The notes beneath the pieces are model-generated. The model saw only the letters and a program-made list of their open reading frames with translations. It had not been told where the DNA came from and made no database searches. A stretch of 64,000 nt of DNA from Leucobacter sp. wl10 (GTDB taxonomy: Bacteria > Actinomycetota > Actinomycetes > Actinomycetales > Microbacteriaceae), in the NCBI RefSeq assembly GCF_003569785.1, contig NZ_KZ983989.1, forward strand, positions 1 to 64,000, written 5' to 3'. The position numbers and the translations under genes were made by a program. Positions 7,969 to 15,470 of the stretch are shown piece after piece (the stretch's first letter is position 1; each line of letters starts with the position of its first letter).

Positions 7969-10061
7969 GCCTCCTTACGGGTCAGGTAGATGTTGGATCG
8001 ATCATCGAGCTGCGCATCCCACTCGGGAGGGATGACGATCGTGGTCGTCGGCTGATCGATGATCGCGGGGCCGTCCACCCGCTCGCCCGGCGAGAGCGTG
8101 ACCCCGCGGTAGCGCGGGGTGTCGTGGCTCTCGCCGCCGAACACGATCGGATCGGTGCGATGGACGACCGTCTCCCCCACCGACCCGGACTCGGCGCTCA
8201 GCTGCTCGGGACGCGGGATCTCGACCCGCACGCCCCAGGTGATGATCTCGACGCGGCTGTCGGGATCGTGCGTGCCGTTGCGGCGGTCGTGCTCGGCGTG
8301 GAAGGCGCGCTCGATCGCCCGGGCCGCGTCCCCTTCCGGGTTCGGGACCCCCTCCAGATACACCCGGAGGTCCCAGGCCTGACCGGGGTAGCGCGCATCG
8401 ACGAAGTAACTGGTCGTCGCATCGGGATTCACGCCGAGGAAGCGTTCGGCGAACGCCGCGCCCTTGGCTGAGAGGCCGTCGATCGCGGTGCGCGCCGACA
8501 CCGGGTTGAAGCCGCGGGTGTCGTTATGCAGGGGCGACAGGAACTCCGTGGCGATCGGGGCGCGATGCGCCCCGTAGGCCGCGAGCACACCCGCCGTGGC
8601 GGGAATGAGCACGGTGTCGGTCTCGAGGATCTTTCCGATGATCGCCGCGACCATCGCGCCGGCGCCGCCACCCGCGACGACGAGGGCACCGCGCGGATCC
8701 ACGCCCTGCTCCAGCGCGGCCTGGCGCGTCGCCGTGGCCATCTGGTGCGCGGAGACCTCGAGGATCGCCTGCGCGGCCTGCAGCGTGTCCATGCCGAGCG
8801 GCCCGGCGATCCTGGTGTCGATCGCACGAACCGCGGCCTCGCGGTCCAGGGTGAAGCCGCCTTCGAAGCCCTCGACGTCGAGGTAGCCCAGCGCGACGCA
8901 GGCGTCGGTGACGGTCGGCTCGATGCCGCCGCGACCGTATGCCGCAGGACCGGGAGTGCTGCGGGCGCTCTGCGGTCCGACGCGCAGCAGGCCTCCTCCA
9001 TCGATCCACGCGATGCTGCCGCCTCCCGCACCGATGCTGGTGACCGCGACCGAGGACAGACCGGTCAGATGCCCGATGAACGGTTCGCCCAGCCAGGCTT
9101 CGCGGGTGTGGCGCACCACGCCCTTCTCCACGAGCGAGACGTCGAAGGTCGTGCCGCCCATGTCGCACACGACCACGGTCTCCCGGTCCGGTGCGGCGGC
9201 CGCGCCGACGAGCGGCGCCATCGAGGGGCCCGAGTTGAGCAGCAGCACCGGCCGGTCGAGCACGTCGACTACGTCGAGCACGGCACCCTCAGAGGTCACC
9301 ACGAGCAGATCGCCGCCGAACCCGAACTCGAGCAGGTCGGAGCGCAGCTTGCCCAGGTGATCCGCCATGAGCGGCTTCAGCGAGGCGTCGATCGCGGCCG
9401 CGGAGGCACGCCGATACTCCCGGATCGTCGGGTTCGCGTCGTGCGAGAGGGTGTAAGGAATGCCCGGCAGCTCCTCCTCGATGAGCTCCGCGATCCGGCG
9501 TTCATGTGCACTGTTGATGATCGACCAGAGACAGGCCACGGCCACCGCCTCGATGCCCCGATCGGCGAGGGGCCTCAGCGACTCGCGCACTCGGTCCTCA
9601 TCGAGCGGGACGAGCACCTCGCCCTCGGCGGAGATGCGCTCGGTCACCTCCAGGGTGAGGTGGCGCGGAACGTAGGGCGGCGGATAGGCGGCCTTCGAAT
9701 CGAATGCCTCGCGACGTCCGCCCTCGCGCAGCAGCAGCGTGTCAGCAAAGCCGTCGGTCACGAGCAGCGCGGTCTTCGCGACCTTCCCGGTCAGCACTGC
9801 GTTCGTCGCGTGGGTCGTGCCGTAGACGATCACATCGGCGTGGCGCAGTACCTGCTCCCCCGTCCACCCGACCGACTCGGCTGCGCGCGACACGGCGGCC
9901 AGGAATCCTGTGAACACCCGGTCGTAGGTGGTGAGGGCCTTGCCGACCGCCATCTGCCCACTGCTGGAGCCGACCACCACATCGGTGAAGGTTCCTCCGG
10001 TGTCGACGGCGATGCGGAATCTCAGGTCCTCGCCGGCTCGTCCAACTGCGATCTCGTTCAT
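7965..10061 (-). CDS. hyuA: hydantoinase A / oxoprolinase alpha-type subunit
   Basis: The ATP-binding partner of HyuB, 698 residues, in the acetate/sugar-kinase-like fold. The N-terminal domain has the phosphate loop VDTGGTFTDVVVG at about 19-31. The central domain has the second phosphate motif CDMGGTTFDVSLVE, then SIGAGGGSIAWID and the adenosine-region VVAGGGAGAMVA. It is expected to phosphorylate the amide oxygen so that HyuB can hydrolyse the ring. It starts at ATG 10061, 17 bases after the stop of the FAH-family gene. The length is typical for hydantoinase A rather than a carboxylase subunit, but no residue seen here separates the two roles. Confidence 0.9.
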   Translation of the reverse strand: MNEIAVGRAGEDLRFRIAVDTGGTFTDVVVGSSSGQMAVGKALTTYDRVFTGFLAAVSRAAESVGWTGEQVLRHADVIVYGTTHATNAVLTGKVAKTALLVTDGFADTLLLREGGRREAFDSKAAYPPPYVPRHLTLEVTERISAEGEVLVPLDEDRVRESLRPLADRGIEAVAVACLWSIINSAHERRIAELIEEELPGIPYTLSHDANPTIREYRRASAAAIDASLKPLMADHLGKLRSDLLEFGFGGDLLVVTSEGAVLDVVDVLDRPVLLLNSGPSMAPLVGAAAAPDRETVVVCDMGGTTFDVSLVEKGVVRHTREAWLGEPFIGHLTGLSSVAVTSIGAGGGSIAWIDGGGLLRVGPQSARSTPGPAAYGRGGIEPTVTDACVALGYLDVEGFEGGFTLDREAAVRAIDTRIAGPLGMDTLQAAQAILEVSAHQMATATRQAALEQGVDPRGALVVAGGGAGAMVAAIIGKILETDTVLIPATAGVLAAYGAHRAPIATEFLSPLHNDTRGFNPVSARTAIDGLSAKGAAFAERFLGVNPDATTSYFVDARYPGQAWDLRVYLEGVPNPEGDAARAIERAFHAEHDRRNGTHDPDSRVEIITWGVRVEIPRPEQLSAESGSVGETVVHRTDPIVFGGESHDTPRYRGVTLSPGERVDGPAIIDQPTTTIVIPPEWDAQLDDRSNIYLTRKEA

Positions 10062-10078
10062 CTGCTCTCTGCACCTTC

Positions 10079-11005
10079 TTACGTGTTTGCCTGTGTGTTC
10101 GCGGCGGCCGCGGCCGGATCCGCCACGCGGTTGCTGAGCACCCCGACCCGCTCGATCTCGATCTCGATCTCATCCCCCGGGTGCAGCCAGATCGGCGGGT
10201 TGCGCTTCGCCCCGATGCCCTGCGGTGTGCCCGTGGCGATCACGTCGCCGGGCGACAGCGTCAGGAATCGCGAGAGGTAGGAGACGATGTCGGCGACCCG
10301 GAAGATCTGGTGCCGCGTGTTGGATCGCTGCAGCTCCACGCCGTTGACGCGCGTCGCGAGCTCCAGGGACTGCGGATCGCCGACCTCGTCGAGGGTGACG
10401 ATCGCCGGCCCCCACGGCGTGGAGCCGTCGACCGATTTACCCGCGAGCCACTGCGTTCCGCGATACTGCAGGTCGCGGGCCGTGATGTCGTTCAGGACGG
10501 CGAAACCGGCGACGTGGTCGAGCGCCTCATCGGGGCCGACCCGGCTCGCGGACCGCCCGATGACCACCGCGAGTTCTCCCTCGAAGTCGAGGTTCTCGGT
10601 GATGTCGGCTCCCCCGATCTCGTCCTCCGGACCGATCATGGTCGAGGCAAACTTCGGGAAGATGTCCGGATACTCGGGCAGCGCCCGACCGGTCTCCGCG
10701 ACGTGGTCGCGGTAGTTCAGGCCGACGCAGAGCACCTTCGCGGGGTCCGGCAGTGGAGCCGTCAGCCGAACCTCTGAGCGCGCGCCGACGCGGTCCCTCG
10801 CGTTCGCCCCGGCCAGCCGTACGATCTCGGCGGAGAGCGCGCCGAGCCGGTCGCCGTAGAGGCTCAGGAACTCCCGCACCGACGCCGTCGAGCCGAACAC
10901 GGCTCCGTCGGCCGCGTCGAGCAGATCTTCGAGATCGTACACCGAGTCGTCGACGAGCACGCCGCCCCGCGCACCCGAATCGTGGGCGTAGGAAACGATT
11001 TTCAC
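10079..11005 (-). CDS. fumarylacetoacetate hydrolase family protein
   Basis: A 308-residue FAH-superfamily enzyme. These metal-dependent enzymes cleave C-C bonds of acylpyruvates or act as 2-keto-acid hydratases or decarboxylases in catabolic pathways. Motifs: LCVGLNYRDHVAETG (about 91-105), metal-ligand acids in FEGELAVVIGR, NDITARDLQ, and the C-terminal TGTPQGIG loop. It starts at a GTG with AAAGGAAG upstream. It follows the aminotransferase gene after 30 bases and precedes hyuA, all on the same strand. It could split or hydrate a 2-oxo acid formed later in the pathway. The activity within the superfamily is undetermined. Confidence 0.88.
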   Translation of the reverse strand: MKIVSYAHDSGARGGVLVDDSVYDLEDLLDAADGAVFGSTASVREFLSLYGDRLGALSAEIVRLAGANARDRVGARSEVRLTAPLPDPAKVLCVGLNYRDHVAETGRALPEYPDIFPKFASTMIGPEDEIGGADITENLDFEGELAVVIGRSASRVGPDEALDHVAGFAVLNDITARDLQYRGTQWLAGKSVDGSTPWGPAIVTLDEVGDPQSLELATRVNGVELQRSNTRHQIFRVADIVSYLSRFLTLSPGDVIATGTPQGIGAKRNPPIWLHPGDEIEIEIERVGVLSNRVADPAAAAANTQANT

Positions 11006-11035
11006 CGTTCGTCTTCCTTTCTTCTGGGTTCGGGA

Positions 11036-12307
11036 TCAGGCAGCCGTGGCGAGGACCGCATCGGCCAGGCGTTCGACGATGTCGTCGACCGCGCCCTGAT
11101 CCATCGGGGTGGACAGCGACAGCAGGTTCGCCGGCGAGCCCAGCAGGCCGCGCTCGTAGCTCTCCCACCACAACCGGTACTGGGTGGCCTCGTCGACCTT
11201 CTCCGCGCCGACGGGCACGGCCCGGATCAGCGATCCACGGCCTCGAACCTCCCACCCGGCGTCCGCGACGCGCGCGTTCAGCGTCTCGCGCGCGGCGTCG
11301 CCAAGGCGGTTCAGACGCTCCACCTCGTCCGCCGGGTACAGCCGCAGCGCCGCGGCGCCGGCCGCCATCGACACGGGGTTCCCGGAGAACGTCCCCCCGT
11401 AGGGGAGGCTGCCCGGGCGGGTCGGATCGGTCTCTCGCATGAGCGCCTCCAATCCGACCACGGCGCCCACGGGGAGGCCGCCGCCGATGAGCTTTCCGGT
11501 GGTGAGCAGGTCGGGCGATACCCCGCACTCGCCGCTCGCTCCGCCGTGGCCGAGGCGCAGACTGATGGTCTCGTCGATGATCAGCACGATCCCGTGCCTG
11601 GTCGCGAGCTGCCGTGCCTCGCGCACGAACGGTTCTGAGACGCTCAGCAGTCCGGCGCGGTTCGGCAGGAGGTCGAGGATGATCGCCGCGTAGCCGCTCG
11701 CATCCGCCTCGACCGCCTCCCGCAGCGAAGCGATGTCGTTGAGCGGCACCGTCGTCACGTCCTTGACGACGCCCCGGGTGACCCCGCGGGTGTAGCCGGG
11801 ACCGCCGGGCACCAGCGCCACCTCCGAGGTGCCGTGGTATCCCCCGCGCGTCACGATCACCCGTTCGCGTCCGGTGCTCGCGCGGGCGATGCGGATCGCC
11901 GACATCACGGCTTCGGTGCCCGAGTTCGCGAAGCGCACCTGGTCCAGCTGCGGCAGGCGCGCGAGCAGCAGCTCCGCGAGATCCCACTCGTACAGGTTCG
12001 GGATCCCCCAGCTCGCGCCCTCGGAGAGCGCCTTCGTGGCGGCCTCGACAATCTCGGGGTGGGCGTTGCCGTGGATGAGGGCGGTGAAGTTGTTGTTCGC
12101 GTCGATCAGTTCCCGGCCTCGGTCGTCGGTCACGAGGTACCCCGTGCCGCAGATCGCGTAGGGGCTGGGCGCGCCGGTGTAGTAGGTGGATCGGCCGTAG
12201 CCCCCGGGAAGGAGCGGATGACCGCGCGGCCCGCGTCGCAGGTGCGGATCCTCCGCGGTCTGCCGGTCGGTCGCGGCGGGCCGCTCCGTCTGATTGCTCG
12301 TCGTCAC
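11036..12307 (-). CDS. class III PLP-dependent aminotransferase (glutamate-1-semialdehyde aminomutase-like)
   Basis: A 423-residue class III aminotransferase. The PLP Lys lies in LLTTGKLIGGGLPVGA, the PLP-ring Asp in LIIDETISLRLG, and the phosphate-binding NSGTEAVMSA segment is intact. The closest look is glutamate-1-semialdehyde aminomutase-like enzymes, but the catabolic setting suggests an omega- or beta-amino acid transaminase rather than haem synthesis. The frame is open far upstream through the dehydrogenase gene. I chose the GTG at 12307, 9 bases after GGAG; a GTG at 12322 directly after the upstream stop is an alternative. Acting on the amino acid released by HyuAB and handing a semialdehyde to the aldehyde dehydrogenase would be coherent. 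This is inference. Confidence 0.87.
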   Translation of the reverse strand: MTTSNQTERPAATDRQTAEDPHLRRGPRGHPLLPGGYGRSTYYTGAPSPYAICGTGYLVTDDRGRELIDANNNFTALIHGNAHPEIVEAATKALSEGASWGIPNLYEWDLAELLLARLPQLDQVRFANSGTEAVMSAIRIARASTGRERVIVTRGGYHGTSEVALVPGGPGYTRGVTRGVVKDVTTVPLNDIASLREAVEADASGYAAIILDLLPNRAGLLSVSEPFVREARQLATRHGIVLIIDETISLRLGHGGASGECGVSPDLLTTGKLIGGGLPVGAVVGLEALMRETDPTRPGSLPYGGTFSGNPVSMAAGAAALRLYPADEVERLNRLGDAARETLNARVADAGWEVRGRGSLIRAVPVGAEKVDEATQYRLWWESYERGLLGSPANLLSLSTPMDQGAVDDIVERLADAVLATAA

Positions 12308-12324
12308 GTTCTGCGTCTCCACTC

Positions 12325-13275
12325 TTACTCGGTCACCAGGTCGATCAGGGGCTGATCCGTGAGCGCGAGGCGCACGCGCTCCACGGCGCCGTCCTGGAGG
12401 GCCCCTGTGGATCGGTTCGACCGCCATGCGATGTGCGGGGTGAGGATCGTATTCGGCGCGGAGCGCAGGGGATGCTCCGGGTCGAGCGGCTCCTGTGCGA
12501 AAGTGTCGATGCCGGCGCCGGCGATGCGACCCGACCGCAGCGCGGCGGCGAGCGCCACCTCGTCGACGAGGCCGCCGCGGGAGACGTTGACCACCACCGC
12601 TCCCTCGCGCATGCGCTGCAGCACCTCGTCCGAGACGAGGTTCCAGGTCGCGTCGCTCAGGGGCAGGTGCAGGGACACGACGTCGGAGTTCTCGAGCACG
12701 TCGTCCAGGCCCGCCATCTCGACGAAGCTCTCGGTGACGAACGGGTCGTAGGCCCGCACGCTCGCGCCGACCGCTGAGTACATCCGTGCGACGTGCTGAC
12801 CGATGCGTCCCATGCCGACGACGCCCACCTCGAGCGCCGAGAGAGGCGGGGTGTCGTAACCGATGATGCCGCCCCAGCCGAAGTCGCGGATCGCCGTGTC
12901 GCCCGCCGGGAGCCGCCGCGTCAGCGCGAGCCCCATCGCGAAGGCGTGCGACGCCACCTCCTCGGACGCGGTGCCGGGCACGATCGAGACCGGGATCCCG
13001 GCCCGTGCGGCTGCACCGACGTCGATGTTGTCGTAGCCGATTCCGTAGCGGATCACCGCTCTGCACTGGCGCATGAGGGGGAAATCCTCCGCGGTGAGTC
13101 GCGCATAGGGCGTGACCATCACGATCTCCGCCTCGGGCAGGCCCGCGCGGAACGAGTCGGCGTCGGCGGCGACGACCAGCTCGTAGCCGAACTCGTCGGC
13201 GAGCGACCGCTCACGGTCCAGGTCCGGGAAGTGGTGGGGGGCCACCAGGATCTTTCCCCCGCTGTCACGGCTCAT
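12325..13275 (-). CDS. D-2-hydroxyacid dehydrogenase family protein
   Basis: A 316-residue NAD-dependent 2-hydroxyacid dehydrogenase of the phosphoglycerate dehydrogenase/CtBP type. The NAD loop GVVGMGRIGQHVAR is central. The catalytic Arg is in VNVSRGGLVDE, the Glu in DTFAQEPLDPEHP, and the His in LTPHIAW. The reading frame extends to 13413, but the ATG at 13275 has GAGAGGA 9 bases upstream and gives a normal family length. It is the first gene of the catabolic cluster, with a terminator and inverted repeats just upstream, so the cluster promoter should lie in 13276-13417. It interconverts a 2-hydroxy and a 2-oxo acid; the substrate is unknown. Confidence 0.88.
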   Translation of the reverse strand: MSRDSGGKILVAPHHFPDLDRERSLADEFGYELVVAADADSFRAGLPEAEIVMVTPYARLTAEDFPLMRQCRAVIRYGIGYDNIDVGAAARAGIPVSIVPGTASEEVASHAFAMGLALTRRLPAGDTAIRDFGWGGIIGYDTPPLSALEVGVVGMGRIGQHVARMYSAVGASVRAYDPFVTESFVEMAGLDDVLENSDVVSLHLPLSDATWNLVSDEVLQRMREGAVVVNVSRGGLVDEVALAAALRSGRIAGAGIDTFAQEPLDPEHPLRSAPNTILTPHIAWRSNRSTGALQDGAVERVRLALTDQPLIDLVTE

Positions 13276-13301
13276 CGCCCGCTGTCCTCTCTCTCCATGT
13301 C

Positions 13302-13378
13302 TGCTGCTGCCGTCGAATCGTGGATTCGTGCAGCAGCGCGTGGAGTCAAGTACAGCGCGGAATCGTCGCCGCATTCCG
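13302..13378. promoter_or_regulatory. tandem inverted repeats upstream of the catabolic cluster
   Basis: The leader of the first catabolic gene holds two inverted repeats. The first has arms CGAATC (13314-13319) and GATTCG (13323-13328) around GTG, nested in outer GCTGCTGC/GCAGCAGC arms. The second has CGGAAT (13358-13363) and ATTCCG (13373-13378) nine bases apart. They share a GAAT/ATTC core and sit 27-103 bases before the ATG, so they are candidate sites for the AcoR-like or PucR regulator. A TTGACT lies between them, but no clear -10 pairs with it. Confidence 0.35.
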
Positions 13379-13417
13379 TCCCAGATCGGAACATGATAGG
13401 CGCCTGAAAACACGCAA

Positions 13418-13453
13418 GCCGCGGTGCCCGGAGGGGTCTCCGGGCACCGCGGC
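13418..13453 (-). terminator. rho-independent terminator after the AcoR-like gene
   Basis: A perfect 16-base-pair stem (13418-13433 with 13438-13453) and a 4-base loop begin 31 bases past the AcoR-like stop. Read on the minus strand it is followed by TTGCGTGTTTTC, a T-rich tail. It separates the regulator transcript from the catabolic operon. Confidence 0.8.
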
Positions 13454-13484
13454 CGTTCCGAGCGCGCCTCGGTTGCGGATCAGC

Positions 13485-15275
13485 TCAGAGTTCGAGGCCT
13501 CGGCTCTTGAAGTAGTCCATTCGCCGGTACAGGGTGGAGCGGCCGATCTGCAGCAGTTCCGCCGCGAGCCGTCGATTGCCGCGCGCCTCCTGGAGCGCCG
13601 CACGCAGTTCGCTGAGCTCGGCATCCTCCAGCCGGGAGAGCTTGTCACCGGTGACCACCCGCTGGAACCCCTGCGGCAGATCATCGACCGTCACCTCGGC
13701 GCCGCGCGCGCGTTCAACCGCGTTCGAGACCACCACCCGCAACTGGTCGATGTTCCGCGGCCAGTCGGCATTCGTGAGCGCGGTCAGGAGGCGGCGCGTC
13801 AGTCCACGATCCCCCAGCTCGCGCGCGAACGCCTCGGCGAGTACGGGAATGTCCTCGCGCCGGCTCCGGAGCGGCGAGAGCGGGATCTCGAGCAGGTCGC
13901 AGGCCTCGGCCACCAGCATCGTCGCGTCGGTCGGTCGAGCGACCGTCATCAGCACCCGGGTGCCGGTGATCGCCTTCAACGTGCGGACCAGCTCCTGCGC
14001 CTGCGGGCGAAGCAGCGCATCCGCGTCCTTCACGATCAGCGCGGACGGCGGAGCGGCGGCGATCCGGCGGATCTGCTGCGAGAAGCGGAGGCCCTGCGAC
14101 TCGGGCTCCAGACAGTCGATCTCGAGCGCGTCGCCCAGTCTCCGCGCGATCGCCGCGGCGAGCCGTCCGCGCCCCGTACCGCTCTCGCCGACCAGGATCA
14201 CGTGCCGCCGCTGAGCGATCGCCTTGCGTGCGAGATCGAGCGCCCCGTCGAGCTCCGCGCTCACACCGTCGAACTCGTCGTCCAGGCCGTCGGCCGGCCG
14301 TGCCGGTCGCACGAGCCCGGATTCGATCCGCACCGCGTCCCCCTGCAGGCCCGCGCGTGGCCGGATGACGACGATCGCCCCCGCTCGTTTCTGAGTCAGG
14401 GGCACCGGCGAGACCTCCAGCGTCACCAGTCCCAGGCCGCGCAGGTGCACCTCGCGCCTCGTGCCTCGCGAGGCGGTCATCACGTCCTTGGCGTAACTCG
14501 AGACGACCGCGAAGTCGCCTTGCTCCAGCGTCGCGGTCGCCATGGCGTTCATCAGAGTGTTCTTGCCGTCGGTCGCGAGCACGGCGGAACCGCCTCGGCG
14601 TCTCGACACCGTCAGGTACTCGTTCAGGAGCAACCGCTCGTCAGCCGAGGCCCTGGCCTCGATCTCACGTGCCACCTCTGCCGCGACGCCCTCGAGCATC
14701 AGCAGCGTCGAGGCCGGATCGAGGCTGCGCACCCGGTTCGCGGGAAAGGTCAGCGCGATGACGGCACGCACTCGGCTGTGGAAGGGATCCAGCACCAGCG
14801 AGGCGAAGCACCAGTTGCGCCGCATGTCCTCCCGGAAGTGCTCCTCGGGGGCGAGCCAGACGCTGCGGCCCTCTTCGAGCGCCAGGCCCTCGCCGTTGCT
14901 TCCGCAGTGCTCTTCGAGAAGCGAGTACCCCGCCGGGAACCCCTCGGTGTAGCGGAGGAAGTCCGTCCCCTTGATGGACCCGTTCGGCGCGGTGAGCGTG
15001 GCGTAACCGCCAAGATCGGCCGCGAAATCGTCGAGCTTCCGCAGAATCGGCTCCGCGATTCGAAGCGTGTGCGCATCGATTCTGCCCTCTTCGAAAACGC
15101 CTCGATCCACCGTTGCATCGACCCCGGCCGCCCGGCTCCGGTACCAGGATCGCGCGACGACAGGCCTGACACCCGCCAGATCTGCCGCGGGTTCGCTGAG
15201 AAATCGCTCCCAGATGCGCGCGACCTCACCAGACGGTTCTGCGGGCCGAACCTGCGCGAGTTGTGCTGAAGCCAT
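13485..15275 (-). CDS. AcoR-like GAF/AAA+/Fis regulator with degenerate ATPase
   Basis: A 596-residue regulator with the layout of AcoR-type bacterial enhancer-binding proteins: an N-terminal GAF-like sensor (about 50-210), an AAA+ region (about 345-535) and a C-terminal Fis helix-turn-helix (RRLAAELLQIGRSTLYRRM). The AAA+ part looks inactive. The Walker A position reads GESGTGRGRL, with Arg where Lys is required. The Walker B region reads ALIVKDADAL without the usual DE. No GAFTGA sigma-54 loop is present. Actinobacteria generally lack sigma-54, so it probably acts as a conventional regulator. It starts at ATG with GGAGG 8 bases upstream. It lies upstream of, and on the same strand as, the catabolic cluster, its likely target. 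Confidence 0.85.
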   Translation of the reverse strand: MASAQLAQVRPAEPSGEVARIWERFLSEPAADLAGVRPVVARSWYRSRAAGVDATVDRGVFEEGRIDAHTLRIAEPILRKLDDFAADLGGYATLTAPNGSIKGTDFLRYTEGFPAGYSLLEEHCGSNGEGLALEEGRSVWLAPEEHFREDMRRNWCFASLVLDPFHSRVRAVIALTFPANRVRSLDPASTLLMLEGVAAEVAREIEARASADERLLLNEYLTVSRRRGGSAVLATDGKNTLMNAMATATLEQGDFAVVSSYAKDVMTASRGTRREVHLRGLGLVTLEVSPVPLTQKRAGAIVVIRPRAGLQGDAVRIESGLVRPARPADGLDDEFDGVSAELDGALDLARKAIAQRRHVILVGESGTGRGRLAAAIARRLGDALEIDCLEPESQGLRFSQQIRRIAAAPPSALIVKDADALLRPQAQELVRTLKAITGTRVLMTVARPTDATMLVAEACDLLEIPLSPLRSRREDIPVLAEAFARELGDRGLTRRLLTALTNADWPRNIDQLRVVVSNAVERARGAEVTVDDLPQGFQRVVTGDKLSRLEDAELSELRAALQEARGNRRLAAELLQIGRSTLYRRMDYFKSRGLEL

Positions 15276-15347
15276 CTGGGGTGCCTCCTTCGTCGAACCA
15301 CCGCGAAGCCGCCGATTGATTGATCAAGCTAACACAGGCAGCGGGGC

Positions 15348-15401
15348 TGTGGGTTTCGACTTCGCCACAATCCACCACACCCGGCCTTGGCAGAACCCAC
15401 A
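15348..15401. promoter_or_regulatory. TGTGG/CCACA repeat cluster before the AcoR-like gene
   Basis: The roughly 195-base gap between rarA and the AcoR-like gene contains perfect 8-base arms TGTGGGTT (15348-15355) and AACCCACA (15394-15401). Two more CCACA copies lie between them, and a CACAG/CTGTG pair lies just beside them. The cluster is 73-126 bases before the start codon, a plausible autoregulatory site. No convincing -35/-10 pair was found. Confidence 0.3.
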
Positions 15402-15470
15402 ATGCCCCGGCGACCTACTCTCGAGAGTCGCGTGCGCGGCGCGGCGCCAGACCATGCGCCGCCAGCACAC

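Noticed and set aside
11036-13066. 676-codon frame that would extend the aminotransferase through the dehydrogenase gene
   Set aside because: The extension has no family similarity and overlaps a clear dehydrogenase; GGAG before GTG 12307 gives a normal start.
13276-13417. A sigma-54 (-24/-12) promoter before the catabolic operon, suggested by the AcoR-like regulator
   Set aside because: Only a partial TGG-ACG match was found, with no TTGC at -12. The regulator lacks GAFTGA, and actinobacteria generally lack sigma-54.
15417-15428. Perfect 12-base palindrome ACTCTCGAGAGT past the rarA stop
   Set aside because: Too short and isolated to call a terminator or operator; it contains an XhoI-type core likely by chance in GC-rich DNA.
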